Below are positions 9,565-19,944 of a stretch of 64,000 bases of DNA, piece by piece. The stretch's first letter is position 1, and every line of letters begins with the position of its first letter. This DNA comes from Rheinheimera sp. D18 (GTDB lineage Bacteria; Pseudomonadota; Gammaproteobacteria; Enterobacterales; Alteromonadaceae): positions 2,356,001 through 2,420,000 of the forward strand of contig NZ_CP037745.1 of assembly GCF_004345025.1 (NCBI RefSeq). Reading direction: 5' to 3'. Both the position numbers and the translations under genes were made by a program. The notes below the pieces were generated by a model, which ran no database searches, was not told the DNA's origin, and saw only the letters and a list, made by a program, of their open reading frames with translations.

Positions 9565-9860
9565 TCGTTTGCTCCTTATTCCTTTTATCCAGCATTACTC
9601 ACGCCGGCATGCGCACTATAGCATTGTATCATAACTCAGCTGCTTAACTGATTAAAAGGCAGCTGTTTAAATAATTGACGCAGTTAACCGGCATTTTAAC
9701 GTTTAATGGCAAAAGTAACGCAATTTACCTGTTCGTTTTGGTAAATATGTCGCATTACTTCACAGCTTAAACAACTATTGCTGCGTATTTACGCATTAAA
9801 ACGACACAGCGATCAATAAAACACAGCCGTTAACTAGGCTTTACTGTCGCTATAACACGT

Positions 9861-12485
9861 TTAACTGAGTTTTTCTTTGATCAGGTTTTTAGCTGCAACT
9901 ATTGCTGCGGGCAAAGCAGCAATATCAGAGCCTCCGGCTTGAGCCATATCTGGCCGACCACCACCTTTACCACCTAATTGTTCTGCCACCCACCCGACTA
10001 ACTGTCCTGCATGTACTTTGCCAGTTAAATCGGCGGTAACGCCAGCAATAAGGCTAATTTTGTCGTCGTTTACCGTCGCGAGAAAAATAACCCCTGAACT
10101 GAGTTTGTTTTTCAGCTCATCTAGCATGGTACGCAGTGCCTTAGGCTCAATTGCAGGCAGTTGGCTTACCAGCACGGTTGCGCCGCTAACTTGCTCGGCT
10201 TGCTCTAACAGCGACGCTCCCGCCTGGCTAGCTAGCTTATTTTTAAGCTGGTCAATCTCTTTTTCTAACTGTTTGCTGCGTTCAAGTGCCTGCTGTACTC
10301 GCTCGCCAATACTTAGCACATCGCCTTTTAACGCACTGGCAACCTGCTGCGCTTGTTGCTCCAGTTGCTGAATATGCAGTATTGCGCCAGTACCACTAAC
10401 CGCTTCAATACGGCGTACGCCAGAGGCAATACCCGCTTCTGACACTATTTTAAATACACCAATATCACCAGTGCGGCTAACATGGGTACCACCGCATAGC
10501 TCAATAGAAAATTCGCCCATAGTCAGCACACGAACTTCGTCATCGTACTTTTCACCAAACAGTGCCATTGCACCGGCAGCTTTAGCCTGTTCTATTGGCA
10601 TTAGTTGGGTTTGTAGCACATTATTTTGCTGTATTTGCTGATTTACCAGCTGCTCAATAGTGCGAAGCTCTTCTGGTTTTACCGCTTCAAAGTGACTGAA
10701 GTCGAAGCGTAATCGCTCTGGGCCAACTAAAGAGCCTTTTTGGCTGACATGTTCGCCTAATACTTTTCTAAGAGCAGCATGCAATAAGTGTGTTGCTGAA
10801 TGGTTTTGTTTAATTGCCGCACGGCGTGCGCTATCAATTTGTGCATTTACCTTATCGCCAACGGTTATGGTGCCGCTAATATTACCTTTATGGGCAAACG
10901 CTTTACCAAGTTTAATCGTATCCGTAACGTTAAGTACGCTACCGTTGGCTAAGGTTAATTTGCCACTATCACCCATTTGACCGCCTGACTCAGCATAAAA
11001 TGGGGTTTTATCTAAAACAACTAATGCATGTTCAGCGTCAGTAAGGCGGTTAACCGGCTGGCCATCGTGCAAAATCTCCAATACTACGGCATTACCAAAC
11101 TCATGCTGATAACCGGTAAACTCGGTATGCTGGTTTGAACTAAGGCTAGCGTTATAGTCGGCACCAAAGTTGGATGCCTGCTGCGCACGCTTGCGCTGCT
11201 GCGCCATAGCAGCATCAAAACCGGCTTGATCAATGCTGTAATTACGCTCACGTGCGACGTCATTGGTTAAATCAACCGGAAAACCATAGGTATCATAAAG
11301 CTTAAACACTAGTTCACCTGGCAGCTCCGTGCCTTCTATCTCCGTTAACGCTTCTTCTAGGATAGCTAGGCCACGTTCTAGAGTTTTACCAAACTGCTCT
11401 TCTTCGAGTTTAAGTATCTTTTCAATCACGGCCTGTTTTTCTGCAAGTTCAGGGTAAGCCTCACCCATTTGGCCAACTAAGGCCGCAACTAATTTATAGA
11501 AAAACGCGCCCTTTGCGCCAAGTTTATTACCGTGACGTACTGCACGGCGCACAATACGGCGCAGCACATAACCACGGCCTTCGTTAGATGGTTGTACACC
11601 GTCGACAATTAAAAATGAACAGCTGCGAATATGATCGGCTACTACACGCAATGATTTATCAGTTAAATCTTGTGCGCCCGTTGCTTCTGCGGCAGCGTTA
11701 ATTAGTGCAACAAAAATATCTATTTCGTAATTGCTATGCACATTTTGTAAAATTGCTGCAATACGCTCTAAGCCCATTCCGGTATCTACGCTTGGTTTTG
11801 GCAGTTGTTCCATCCGGCCATCGCTATGACGGTTAAACTGCATAAACACGATGTTCCAAATTTCTATATAACGATCACCGTCTTCTTCGGCTGAACCTGG
11901 TGGGCCGCCCCAAATATGCGCACCGTGATCATAAAAAATCTCAGTACAAGGTCCACAAGGCCCAGTGTCGCCCATCGCCCAGAAATTATCTGACGCATAG
12001 GGCGCGCCTTTGTTGTCACCAATACGGATAATACGCTCTGCTGGCACACCAACATCTTTTAGCCAAATGTTATAAGCCTCGTCATCGGTTTCATACACTG
12101 TGACCCACAGTTTCTCTTTAGGCAGTTTAACCACGCTGGTAAGAAACTCCCACGCATAGGCAATTGCTTCCTGCTTAAAGTAATCACCAAAGCTAAAGTT
12201 ACCTAACATCTCAAAAAAAGTATGATGACGCGCGGTATAACCCACGTTTTCTAAATCGTTATGTTTACCGCCTGCGCGCACACAGCGCTGAGCTGACACG
12301 GCACGATTATAATTACGCTGGTCTTGGCCCAGGAATACATCTTTAAACTGCACCATGCCGGCATTAGTAAAGAGTAAGGTGGCATCGTTGCCTGGGATCA
12401 GCGAGCTGCTGGGCACGATTTGGTGCTGTTTACTGGCAAAATAATCTAAAAATGCGCGTCTAATACTGGCCGATGTCATAGTCAT
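9861..12485 (-). CDS. alaS: Alanyl-tRNA synthetase
   Basis: Class II synthetase that charges tRNA-Ala and edits Ser/Gly mischarging. The aminoacylation domain opens with [14 protein letters not shown], and the editing domain shows the zinc motifs HxxxH (NHSATHLLH) and CxxxH (ELCGGTHV). The C-terminal coiled coil and DHHA1 domain ([15 protein letters not shown]) are intact. The 874 residues compare with 876 in E. coli. AGGA sits seven bases before the ATG at 12485; a second ATG two codons on is possible. It follows recX by 23 bp, so the two are probably cotranscribed. Confidence 0.97.
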   Translation of the reverse strand: MTMTSASIRRAFLDYFASKQHQIVPSSSLIPGNDATLLFTNAGMVQFKDVFLGQDQRNYNRAVSAQRCVRAGGKHNDLENVGYTARHHTFFEMLGNFSFGDYFKQEAIAYAWEFLTSVVKLPKEKLWVTVYETDDEAYNIWLKDVGVPAERIIRIGDNKGAPYASDNFWAMGDTGPCGPCTEIFYDHGAHIWGGPPGSAEEDGDRYIEIWNIVFMQFNRHSDGRMEQLPKPSVDTGMGLERIAAILQNVHSNYEIDIFVALINAAAEATGAQDLTDKSLRVVADHIRSCSFLIVDGVQPSNEGRGYVLRRIVRRAVRHGNKLGAKGAFFYKLVAALVGQMGEAYPELAEKQAVIEKILKLEEEQFGKTLERGLAILEEALTEIEGTELPGELVFKLYDTYGFPVDLTNDVARERNYSIDQAGFDAAMAQQRKRAQQASNFGADYNASLSSNQHTEFTGYQHEFGNAVVLEILHDGQPVNRLTDAEHALVVLDKTPFYAESGGQMGDSGKLTLANGSVLNVTDTIKLGKAFAHKGNISGTITVGDKVNAQIDSARRAAIKQNHSATHLLHAALRKVLGEHVSQKGSLVGPERLRFDFSHFEAVKPEELRTIEQLVNQQIQQNNVLQTQLMPIEQAKAAGAMALFGEKYDDEVRVLTMGEFSIELCGGTHVSRTGDIGVFKIVSEAGIASGVRRIEAVSGTGAILHIQQLEQQAQQVASALKGDVLSIGERVQQALERSKQLEKEIDQLKNKLASQAGASLLEQAEQVSGATVLVSQLPAIEPKALRTMLDELKNKLSSGVIFLATVNDDKISLIAGVTADLTGKVHAGQLVGWVAEQLGGKGGGRPDMAQAGGSDIAALPAAIVAAKNLIKEKLS

Positions 12486-12508
12486 GGAAAAATCCTGTCC
12501 GTTGGGCT

Positions 12509-12961
12509 TTATTCTGTTTGATTAATAGCAAATTGAATTTGTTCATTGCTAAAACCACGGCGCTGCAAATAGGCCATACGTTTTAGCTTATCTTTATATT
12601 CTGTTACTTCGGTCTGGCCATACTTTTTTTCATATAGCTTAAGTGCCACATTAAACCAGTCGACATTAAGCTGTAAGGCGCACTGTTGTACTTGTTCACG
12701 GCTAATGTTTTGCAGACGGCACTCTTGCACAATGTAGTTCAGGCCATAACCTTTGTTTACTCTGCTACGCACTAGCATTTCGATAAAACGCTGCTGGCTT
12801 AAATAATTTTCGGCTTTACACCACTCAATAACTTGAGCAATATCAGCGCGTTCGCCACCTTGTCGCGCTAAGCGCTGGCTAAGTTGTGCTTCGCTATAAT
12901 CGCGACGGCTTAACCAATTTAGTGCCATGCGTTTAAGGTCTGTAATCCCTACGTCTGCCAA
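12509..12961 (-). CDS. recX: RecX family regulator of RecA
   Basis: Small helical protein that caps RecA filaments and limits recombination and SOS. The 150 residues show the family pattern of three-helix repeats: [23 protein letters not shown], then [24 protein letters not shown], and a C-terminal [16 protein letters not shown]. It normally follows recA; here a BPSS1780-type membrane-protein gene lies two bases upstream instead, and recA is not in the window. It probably shares a transcript with alaS. Confidence 0.9.
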   Translation of the reverse strand: MADVGITDLKRMALNWLSRRDYSEAQLSQRLARQGGERADIAQVIEWCKAENYLSQQRFIEMLVRSRVNKGYGLNYIVQECRLQNISREQVQQCALQLNVDWFNVALKLYEKKYGQTEVTEYKDKLKRMAYLQRRGFSNEQIQFAINQTE

Positions 12962-12963
12962 GG

Positions 12964-13686
12964 TTATACTTCCAGCACCGCATCATCTGTGGTTTTAACT
13001 TGCAGAGCAAAAAACTCATTAAAGGACAAAAAGAAGGCGATATTTAGTACCGGTGCAACCAATAATAAGCCAATAAAGAACGTTGGCATGGTAAGCATAA
13101 TTAACACCAGACTCAATAGCCCGTATAGTGCCAACGGCGTAGTATTACGCCAACAAGCAACAAAACTGGCTTGCATAATAGCCAATAAACGCTGTTCTTT
13201 TAAAAAATACGCTATAGCGACGGCATAGGCAAAAACCATCCAAGCTAATATCGAACTTATAGCCAAGATGATGACCAGTGATATATCAACACTGTGTTGC
13301 TGATACTGTTTCACCAATTCCATAGCTAAGCTGCTTAGCGGAATTGATACCAACAGATTTAACCCAGCTAAACGAATAAAGGTAGCGCGACAGCTAAGGT
13401 CTTTTAACGGCGTAAATAAATCGGTGTAGCTAATGCTTTGCTTTTGCTGCAGTGCTACTACACACTTGTATACACCTGCGGTTAAAAATGGGCTAAGCAA
13501 AATACCGATAACAGCAGCAATGGGATGCAGCTGGCTGACTAAACCGATTACACCTAAAGTAATAAACATTAACACCCAGGTTTGTGGCGCCAGCATAAAA
13601 ATAGCCCAGGCTTGCTTTAACCATCCCAAGGCAGCTAACGCGGGCGCACGGCGTATAATCAATTTTATTCGAAACGGCTTTTCCAC
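12964..13686 (-). CDS. BPSS1780/YciC-like integral membrane protein of unknown role
   Basis: The 240 residues form about six membrane helices (for example WVLMFITLGVIGLVSQL, IAAVIGILLSPFLTAGVY, VIILAISSILAWMVFAYAVAI, YGLLSLVLIMLTMPTFFIGLLL). The pattern, with RRAPALAALGWLKQAWAIF near the start, matches the BPSS1780 family of proteobacterial inner-membrane proteins. No enzymatic motif is seen. It ends two bases before recX, so it probably heads the recX-alaS transcription unit. Family assignment rests on overall pattern. Confidence 0.7.
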   Translation of the reverse strand: MEKPFRIKLIIRRAPALAALGWLKQAWAIFMLAPQTWVLMFITLGVIGLVSQLHPIAAVIGILLSPFLTAGVYKCVVALQQKQSISYTDLFTPLKDLSCRATFIRLAGLNLLVSIPLSSLAMELVKQYQQHSVDISLVIILAISSILAWMVFAYAVAIAYFLKEQRLLAIMQASFVACWRNTTPLALYGLLSLVLIMLTMPTFFIGLLLVAPVLNIAFFLSFNEFFALQVKTTDDAVLEV

Positions 13687-13802
13687 AGAATCTCCATAGG
13701 CTTTGGTATTTATTTAGCATATTAGTGCAGCAGCTTATAATACTGTAAATCGGTAGAAATTAAGAGTAATGAATTGAAAACCGCCAATTACTGGCGGTTA
13801 AA

Positions 13803-15869
13803 TTAACGCGCAGAATGCAGTTCTTTAAGAATTCTTTTGCCGATGTCGGTTTGTTGTAGTTGCCAAATAATAAATCGGCTGTCAACGTGCACTGAGCGAC
13901 TAAGTTCAGGATCATAATACCAATCCGCTAATAGATTCTCTTGCACGCCAGCAAACATAACGCCCACTAGTTCACCATTAGCATTAAAAGTTGGTGCGCT
14001 ACCATAACCACTGCAGCTATCAATGTTGCTAAGAAAGTTTACAGGTATATCGGCTACACGCACTGCTATATCTGACGTTGCCACAACGCTTTTGTTATTG
14101 TCTTGAGTTTTTAACAAACCCTTTAACCGACTAAATGGCTGGTACCAAACGGCATCCATCGGCTGGTAGCCACTTACCTTACCAACACTAAAACGTAAAC
14201 TACCATTAGTTTCGGCGTAGGTTGCTTGTCCTTTAGCATCATTATAGGCGAGTAATATTTCCATCACTGCGGCTCTAACGCTCGCCATTTCTACTTGCAA
14301 CTGCTCGCGCTCATTTTTAAGCTGTATCGCGGTATCATGCATAGCTACGGCAAAACTTAACAACGGGTCGTTACTTTGCTGAAACTGCTCGACGCTTCGG
14401 CCCAACCAAGCTTCACGCTGGTTTGCATCGGTTAAGCTGGTGCCGCGATACATTGCAGAAAGTTTATGCCGTACTATTTCGCGGTTAAAACCATCACTCA
14501 ACGCAAAATACTGATCTAAAGCAGGTAGGCGTTGTGCTTTGGGCAACTGTGCATACTGACCAAGAAAATGTAGCGCTAGCTCCATATCTACTCTGGCATC
14601 GAATTGGTTATCTATGTTGTTTAATTGCTGTCGCAATAACTTTAGTTGTTGTCGCCCCGGCTGCAATGCTTGCTTGTATAGTTGAACCGCTAACGCAGGT
14701 AGCTGCGCGTATTTTAAGTAATTTAATACCAGATCACGCCGCGCAGCTGCTTGCTGTTTAGTGAGTAATAACTGTAACTTTTCTAGCACTGGAGCATAGA
14801 GTTGTTGGCGAACTGGACTACTGTTTATCCAATTAAACACCTCTTGCTGTCGCTGCTGCTTAACAGGTAATAACGAACTGCGTTGATAGTGTTTTAATAA
14901 ACCTTGTATTTGCACTAGATTTTGTTTGAATTCACTCTGCATTGCATGGTACTGCTTCGCTCGGTCGCTACCTTCAGGCGCTAACTGCTCAATTACCGCG
15001 CTAGACTGTTGTAAATATACCAGAGCATCGGGCAGTAACTCTTCAAAGTTAAATTGCACCTCAGCGGCGCTGGCATAGCGCTGACTATGCAGTGAAAAAC
15101 TTGGTGACAACACCAGCTCGTCCTCTTTCACACCTTGTGTCGACAACCGGACAAAATCCGATTTATAAGCTACGTTTTCTTGCGAATAGCTTGCGCTTTG
15201 CTGTTTATTGCCGACATAGGCACGCAGCAGCACGTAATCTGCGCCGTAGCGTGGCCAGTTTTGCTCGCTAATAGTCGGAGCGGTTATCGCGGGGTGATAC
15301 ACTAAACGAATATCAGTCAGTACCTTATACTTGTGCAAATAATATTCTAAGCCATTGTGTAAGCTTACCAACTCACAATGCAGTGCTGACTGCTGGGCGC
15401 AGTTAGTTAATAACTCTACTTTTAATTGCTGAAATTTAATATTGCGTGCTTGTACCGAGCTTTCGGTATTGAGCTGGCGGTTAATCGCGACGGTTACATC
15501 TTGGCTTTGCTGTAATAAATGCAGTTGAAGATTGGGGATCGGCTGTTCTACATCATTGCTCGAAATTAACTTAGTACCCGTCGGCGCATTTAAATAAGCC
15601 GCTACACAGTGATAGCTTGTGAGTAACAAACCAGTTTTTGACACAAAGGCGGTGCTGCAATTGTCTATCCGCCCCGTCACCGCTTGTAAATGCTGCAATG
15701 ATAAGCTGTGCGGTAAGCTGATATTTAAACCATTTAACTCGCTGCTGTTGGCTTCCAGCTGTCGCGGCAGCCAGAACCCCTCTTCAGCACTAACAACTGT
15801 GCAATAGAGTGAAAGGCTTAGCAGCGCAAGGCTTACTATATTTTTCATAACAAAGAATTGGTTACTCAT
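13803..15869 (-). CDS. S46 family serine peptidase (dipeptidyl-peptidase 7/11-like), exported
   Basis: Releases dipeptides from peptide N-termini in the periplasm; the family is tied to peptide-based nutrition. A signal peptide (MKNIVSLALLSLSLYCTVVSA) begins at M8. The chymotrypsin-fold His motif is TSYHC (family TNHHC), followed late by CSGYGSAPTFNANGELVGVMF, where family members usually read GNSGSP; the nucleophile would be the Ser of GYGSAP. A large helical insertion lies between, typical of S46. The motif drift means specificity cannot be inferred. ATG at 15869 or at 15848 (M8) are both possible; neither has a good ribosome site. It is transcribed alone. Confidence 0.8.
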   Translation of the reverse strand: MSNQFFVMKNIVSLALLSLSLYCTVVSAEEGFWLPRQLEANSSELNGLNISLPHSLSLQHLQAVTGRIDNCSTAFVSKTGLLLTSYHCVAAYLNAPTGTKLISSNDVEQPIPNLQLHLLQQSQDVTVAINRQLNTESSVQARNIKFQQLKVELLTNCAQQSALHCELVSLHNGLEYYLHKYKVLTDIRLVYHPAITAPTISEQNWPRYGADYVLLRAYVGNKQQSASYSQENVAYKSDFVRLSTQGVKEDELVLSPSFSLHSQRYASAAEVQFNFEELLPDALVYLQQSSAVIEQLAPEGSDRAKQYHAMQSEFKQNLVQIQGLLKHYQRSSLLPVKQQRQQEVFNWINSSPVRQQLYAPVLEKLQLLLTKQQAAARRDLVLNYLKYAQLPALAVQLYKQALQPGRQQLKLLRQQLNNIDNQFDARVDMELALHFLGQYAQLPKAQRLPALDQYFALSDGFNREIVRHKLSAMYRGTSLTDANQREAWLGRSVEQFQQSNDPLLSFAVAMHDTAIQLKNEREQLQVEMASVRAAVMEILLAYNDAKGQATYAETNGSLRFSVGKVSGYQPMDAVWYQPFSRLKGLLKTQDNNKSVVATSDIAVRVADIPVNFLSNIDSCSGYGSAPTFNANGELVGVMFAGVQENLLADWYYDPELSRSVHVDSRFIIWQLQQTDIGKRILKELHSAR

Positions 15870-16062
15870 GACGCGCAGACGCTATCATATTCTGCATAAG
15901 GCTTTAGTGTGCTTGCGGTAAAACGCCAAAATTTGCGGTAACTGTGCTATAGCGGTGAACATATGTCGACATTACTTTAGCGGCTGACTAAACTACAATC
16001 GGCTATTTATTGAAGCAACCTATAATAACATTACCAATAGCACGACGGATGATTGGCAAGGG

Positions 16063-19000
16063 ATGAGCATAGTATCAATGAGAACCTACATTATTAAGTT
16101 ATGCTTTGCACTTGCTTTGCTAATAAGTTGGCACTCACTAGCATTACAACAGCATGGCACACCACTACTTAGCAACTTCAAACCCAAAGATTATAACGGC
16201 GGCACGCAAAACTGGGCATTGATCCAAGACCAGCGTGGTGTTATTTACGTTGGCAATAACGTGGGTATATTAGAATACGACGGCGCTAGCTGGCGTATGA
16301 TCCCAACCAGCAACAAAGCGGTGGTAAGATCCTTAGCATTAGCTAATAACGGCAGAATATATGTTGGCGCCAAAGGTGAACTAGGTTATCTCGATATAGA
16401 TCCGGTTTCTGGCACACATTATATTTCCTTACTAGAGCGCATCCCGCCAGATTACCGTAACTTTCAAGATATACGACAAACCTTTACCACCGACGAAGGC
16501 GTGTATTTTGTTAGTCGAAATTATATCTTCTATATCACGCCAGACAAAGTTGAAGTGTGGACTAGCAACAGTGCCTTTCTCAAAGCTTTTTATCTACAGC
16601 AGCGCCTTATTGTACGCGAAGCAGGCACGGGCTTACTGCAATTGCATAATGGTGAATTTAGCCCAGTACCGGGTGCAGACCTCTTGGCTAACATAACAAT
16701 ATCTATGCTTGAAGTTTATAATCAACACACGTTGCTGGTCGGCAGTCGTAATGGTGAATTATTCTTACTAGACAACAACGGCAGTAAACGCTGGCATACC
16801 GATATTGACGACACATTAGCGCACGCATCACTTTATACCGGTATACGCTTAAAAAATGGTGACTTTGCCCTTGGTACCTCTGAAGCCGGTTTATACATTT
16901 TAACGCCAGAGGGTAAATTAAAAAGTCATATCACCAGCGAGCTTGGCTTGGTTGATCAAAATATTCGTGCGTTATATCAGGATCACCAACAAGGTTTATG
17001 GTTGGCATTAGATCACGGCTTAAGCAGAGTTGACCTAGCCTCAGCCATATCCTACTACAATAACACTAGCGGTTTACAAGGTAATGTGCTGGCACTACAT
17101 CATCATCAAGGCAGTTTATACGCTGGCACTAGCCTTGGTTTATTTCGCAAAAATGAACAAAATCGTTTTGAAATCTTTAGCAAATTGTCAAAGCAAACCT
17201 GGGACTTTATTAGCTTTGAGCAACAGCTGCTGATTGCGAACAGTAATGGTGTTTATGCACTAAACCAGCAACAACTTAATTTAGCGCGAGCATCAAACCA
17301 AGCCAGTAAAGTGTTGTACCAATCAAGATTAAACCCGCAACGGGTATTTATAGGCCTACAAGATGGCCTAGCAAGCATGCGCTTTGAACAGGGAAACTGG
17401 GTCGATGAAGGTTTAGTACCCGGTGTTAGTGGTAATTTAAACAGCATACTAGAGACAGAAGACGGCGAACTCTGGCTAGGTACACTTGCAGACGGCGTAC
17501 TAAAAATAAACTTACCGCAAGACTGGCAAGGCGGCAACGCTGTGCCATTACCAGTAAAAAAATTCGGTAAAAATAATGGTCTACCTAGTAAAAACCGTAA
17601 CTCTGTACATTGGTATAACAACGAGCTACTTATTGCTACTGTTGCCGGTTTTTATCGGTTTGATAATACCGCACAAAAATTTAGCTTAGATAATCAGCTT
17701 GCCGCCGCCTTTCGTGGCTCGCAGCCTTGGGTGCGTTATCCGCAACCAGATCAAGATAATAACTTATGGCTACTAACCTGGGACAACGATACCGGCCGCC
17801 GACAAGCCGGTGTGTTATTTGCGGATAGTAGCGGCTTATACCGTTGGCAGGCGTCAGCACTTAAGCCATTAGAAGATATTCCACTAGACCGACTACTCAT
17901 TGACGAGCAAAACGTAATTTGGTTTGGCGGTGCGGAAGGTGTATTTCGTTTTTCATTAAATGAACATCATGACTTACCGCCTAAGCCTCCTTTACTTCGC
18001 CAGTTACGCTCTATAGACGGTGCAGCATTATACTCCGGCGGTGCTATACCAGAGCAATTACAGCTTAACGCTGACAACAATAGCCTAAGGTTTGAATATG
18101 CTAGCCCTAATTTCAGCCATCTGTTTCAGCCACAGTTTCAAGTAAAGCTACGAGGCCATGATGATAACTGGTCAGGTTGGAGTAACGAGTTGTACCGCGA
18201 TTACACTAATCTTGCTGGCGGTGAATATCAATTTATGGTGCGCAGTCGCGATCATCAAGGTAATTTGCAGCTATCAGGCCAGCTAAATGTGCATATCGCC
18301 TCACCCTGGTATCTCAGTACCTCGGCACTCATTATCTATGTATTGTTTACGCTAATGTTACTTTACCTACTATTCAAATGGCGCATTCACCATTTACTAA
18401 AAGAAAAACAGCAACTAACGGCATTAGTAGAAGAACGCACAGCGCATTTACAACACGCCATGGCACAGTATAAACACGCAAAACAAAGTGCCGAAAGCGC
18501 GACGCAAGCCAAAGGTGAATTTTTGGCAAATATGAGCCACGAGCTACGTACACCATTAAATGCTGTATTAGGTTTTTCTGAACTGGCGCAACAAAGTGAC
18601 GACTTAGCCACTCAGAAAAACTACCTAGGTAAAATTATCGCTTCAGGAAAAATATTATTAAGCATTATTAACGACATACTCGATTTCTCAAAAATTGATG
18701 CGGGCAAACTAATACTAGAAGAGGTGCCATTTAATTTACGTGATACGCTAACACAGGTAACCGAGATGTTTAGCGCTCAACTGGCACAAAAGCCACTGAC
18801 GTTTACTTTGGCCGTAGCAGAAAATATACCGCAGCTACTGATCGGCGATGCGCTTAGGTTGTCGCAGGTATTAATTAATTTATTAAGTAACGCAATTAAA
18901 TTTACCGAGCAAGGTGAAATCCAGCTAAGCATAAAAGCGAAGCACTCTGCTGCAGGCTGGCAGCTGGATTTTGCGGTTAGTGACACCGGCATTGGTATTA

Positions 19001-19617
19001 CTGACACTCAACAACAACTGCTATTTACAGCGTTTAATCAAGCCGACAGCTCTATTAGCAGAAAATACGGCGGTACCGGGCTTGGCCTAACCATTTGTCA
19101 GCGACTTATTTCATTAATGGGCGGCAAGCTGCAGGTTAACAGCACGCCGTTAAAAGGCAGTACTTTTAGCTTTAGCTTACTATTTGAACCGGCAACTGAA
19201 GACCAAACTGCAGTAATAGCAGAAGAAAAACCTTTAACCATAGCTACTGCAGCTAAACACACTATTTTGCTGGTAGAAGACAATTACTTTAACCAAGCAC
19301 TGGCACAAATTATTCTACAAAAACTGGGCTATCAAGTACTAACCGCAACATCAGGCGAGCAGGCATTAAAATACCTTGAACAGCATCAGGTTTCACTTAT
19401 TTTAATGGATATTGAAATGCCGGGTATTAATGGTTACGACACCACCAAGCAGCTACGACAAACAGCAAGGTTTAGTACCATACCGGTAATAGCAATGACG
19501 GCGCACGGTTCTGACACCACTGAATTTAGCGCTAAACAAGCCGGTATGAATGATCTATTACTTAAGCCTATAGAAGCAAATGCACTAGCCGAAATAATAG
19601 CGAAATGGCTAAGCTAA
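16063..19617 (+). CDS. Hybrid two-component sensor: beta-propeller sensor, histidine kinase and receiver in one protein
   Basis: The N-terminus has a signal sequence (residues about 6-27). Repeated Reg_prop blades (for example EDGELWLGTLADGVLKI, DHQQGLWLALDHGLSRVD) form a periplasmic propeller to about residue 660, followed by a Y_Y_Y domain. A membrane helix spans about 749-771, then a coiled coil. The HisKA domain has phospho-acceptor H826 in MSHELRTPLN, the HATPase has GTGLGL, and a receiver domain from about 1066 has phospho-acceptor D1116 in LILMDIEMPG. No DNA-binding output domain is present, so a separate partner must act. In other bacteria such sensors often detect glycans. It is a single gene with no partner regulator beside it. 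Confidence 0.92.
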   Translation: MSIVSMRTYIIKLCFALALLISWHSLALQQHGTPLLSNFKPKDYNGGTQNWALIQDQRGVIYVGNNVGILEYDGASWRMIPTSNKAVVRSLALANNGRIYVGAKGELGYLDIDPVSGTHYISLLERIPPDYRNFQDIRQTFTTDEGVYFVSRNYIFYITPDKVEVWTSNSAFLKAFYLQQRLIVREAGTGLLQLHNGEFSPVPGADLLANITISMLEVYNQHTLLVGSRNGELFLLDNNGSKRWHTDIDDTLAHASLYTGIRLKNGDFALGTSEAGLYILTPEGKLKSHITSELGLVDQNIRALYQDHQQGLWLALDHGLSRVDLASAISYYNNTSGLQGNVLALHHHQGSLYAGTSLGLFRKNEQNRFEIFSKLSKQTWDFISFEQQLLIANSNGVYALNQQQLNLARASNQASKVLYQSRLNPQRVFIGLQDGLASMRFEQGNWVDEGLVPGVSGNLNSILETEDGELWLGTLADGVLKINLPQDWQGGNAVPLPVKKFGKNNGLPSKNRNSVHWYNNELLIATVAGFYRFDNTAQKFSLDNQLAAAFRGSQPWVRYPQPDQDNNLWLLTWDNDTGRRQAGVLFADSSGLYRWQASALKPLEDIPLDRLLIDEQNVIWFGGAEGVFRFSLNEHHDLPPKPPLLRQLRSIDGAALYSGGAIPEQLQLNADNNSLRFEYASPNFSHLFQPQFQVKLRGHDDNWSGWSNELYRDYTNLAGGEYQFMVRSRDHQGNLQLSGQLNVHIASPWYLSTSALIIYVLFTLMLLYLLFKWRIHHLLKEKQQLTALVEERTAHLQHAMAQYKHAKQSAESATQAKGEFLANMSHELRTPLNAVLGFSELAQQSDDLATQKNYLGKIIASGKILLSIINDILDFSKIDAGKLILEEVPFNLRDTLTQVTEMFSAQLAQKPLTFTLAVAENIPQLLIGDALRLSQVLINLLSNAIKFTEQGEIQLSIKAKHSAAGWQLDFAVSDTGIGITDTQQQLLFTAFNQADSSISRKYGGTGLGLTICQRLISLMGGKLQVNSTPLKGSTFSFSLLFEPATEDQTAVIAEEKPLTIATAAKHTILLVEDNYFNQALAQIILQKLGYQVLTATSGEQALKYLEQHQVSLILMDIEMPGINGYDTTKQLRQTARFSTIPVIAMTAHGSDTTEFSAKQAGMNDLLLKPIEANALAEIIAKWLS

Positions 19618-19624
19618 GCTTAAT

Positions 19625-19876
19625 TTAAGGATAGCTAAGGTCCAATAATTCAGCACAGCAGTAACGATTCGGTAAGTGTTGGTTTAGCTCGGTAAAATAA
19701 CGTAGTTGTAGTTGCTTATACCAATTGTCTAACATCACGCTAAGCAGCGCTTTATCAAAAGCTCTTTGCAAAGCGACATCACGAAAAGCCGCACGATATA
19801 AGGTTGAGCTAAATAGCTCATGCACTATGGTTTGCGTTTGCATAGCGCTGTTTTGTAAGCGTTGCAGCAACCACAC
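19625..19876 (-). CDS. Possible small helical protein (hypothetical)
   Basis: An 83-codon frame, or 72 if the ATG of MQTQTIVHELF is used. The composition is protein-like (amphipathic helices ALQRAFDKALLSVMLDNWYKQLQLRYFTEL) but I recognise no family and see no clear ribosome site. It lies between the convergent hybrid kinase and metH genes, and its longest version begins inside the 50-nt inverted repeat at 19855-19904, which makes the long start unlikely. It may be a chance frame. Confidence 0.3.
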   Translation of the reverse strand: MWLLQRLQNSAMQTQTIVHELFSSTLYRAAFRDVALQRAFDKALLSVMLDNWYKQLQLRYFTELNQHLPNRYCCAELLDLSYP

Positions 19877-19904
19877 CTATCGGTGTGATTGCTGCAACGC
19901 TTAC
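19855..19904. repeat. Long near-perfect inverted repeat (hairpin) after metH
   Basis: A 16-bp perfect arm (GTAAGCGTTGCAGCAA and its complement), one mismatch, then CACACC/GGTGTG around a TATC loop. It lies 40 bp after the metH stop. Neither strand has a T-run, so it is not a classical terminator. It could stabilise the metH 3' end or be a copy of a dispersed palindromic repeat; no second copy was noticed in the window. Confidence 0.75.
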
Positions 19905-19944
19905 CATAAACTTCAATAACTAAGCACTAAATAGTAGCTATTGC

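Noticed and set aside
19725-19919. Plus-strand frame between the hybrid kinase and metH
   Set aside because: It runs through the long inverted repeat, ends in a Cys/Tyr-rich stretch and has no ribosome site.
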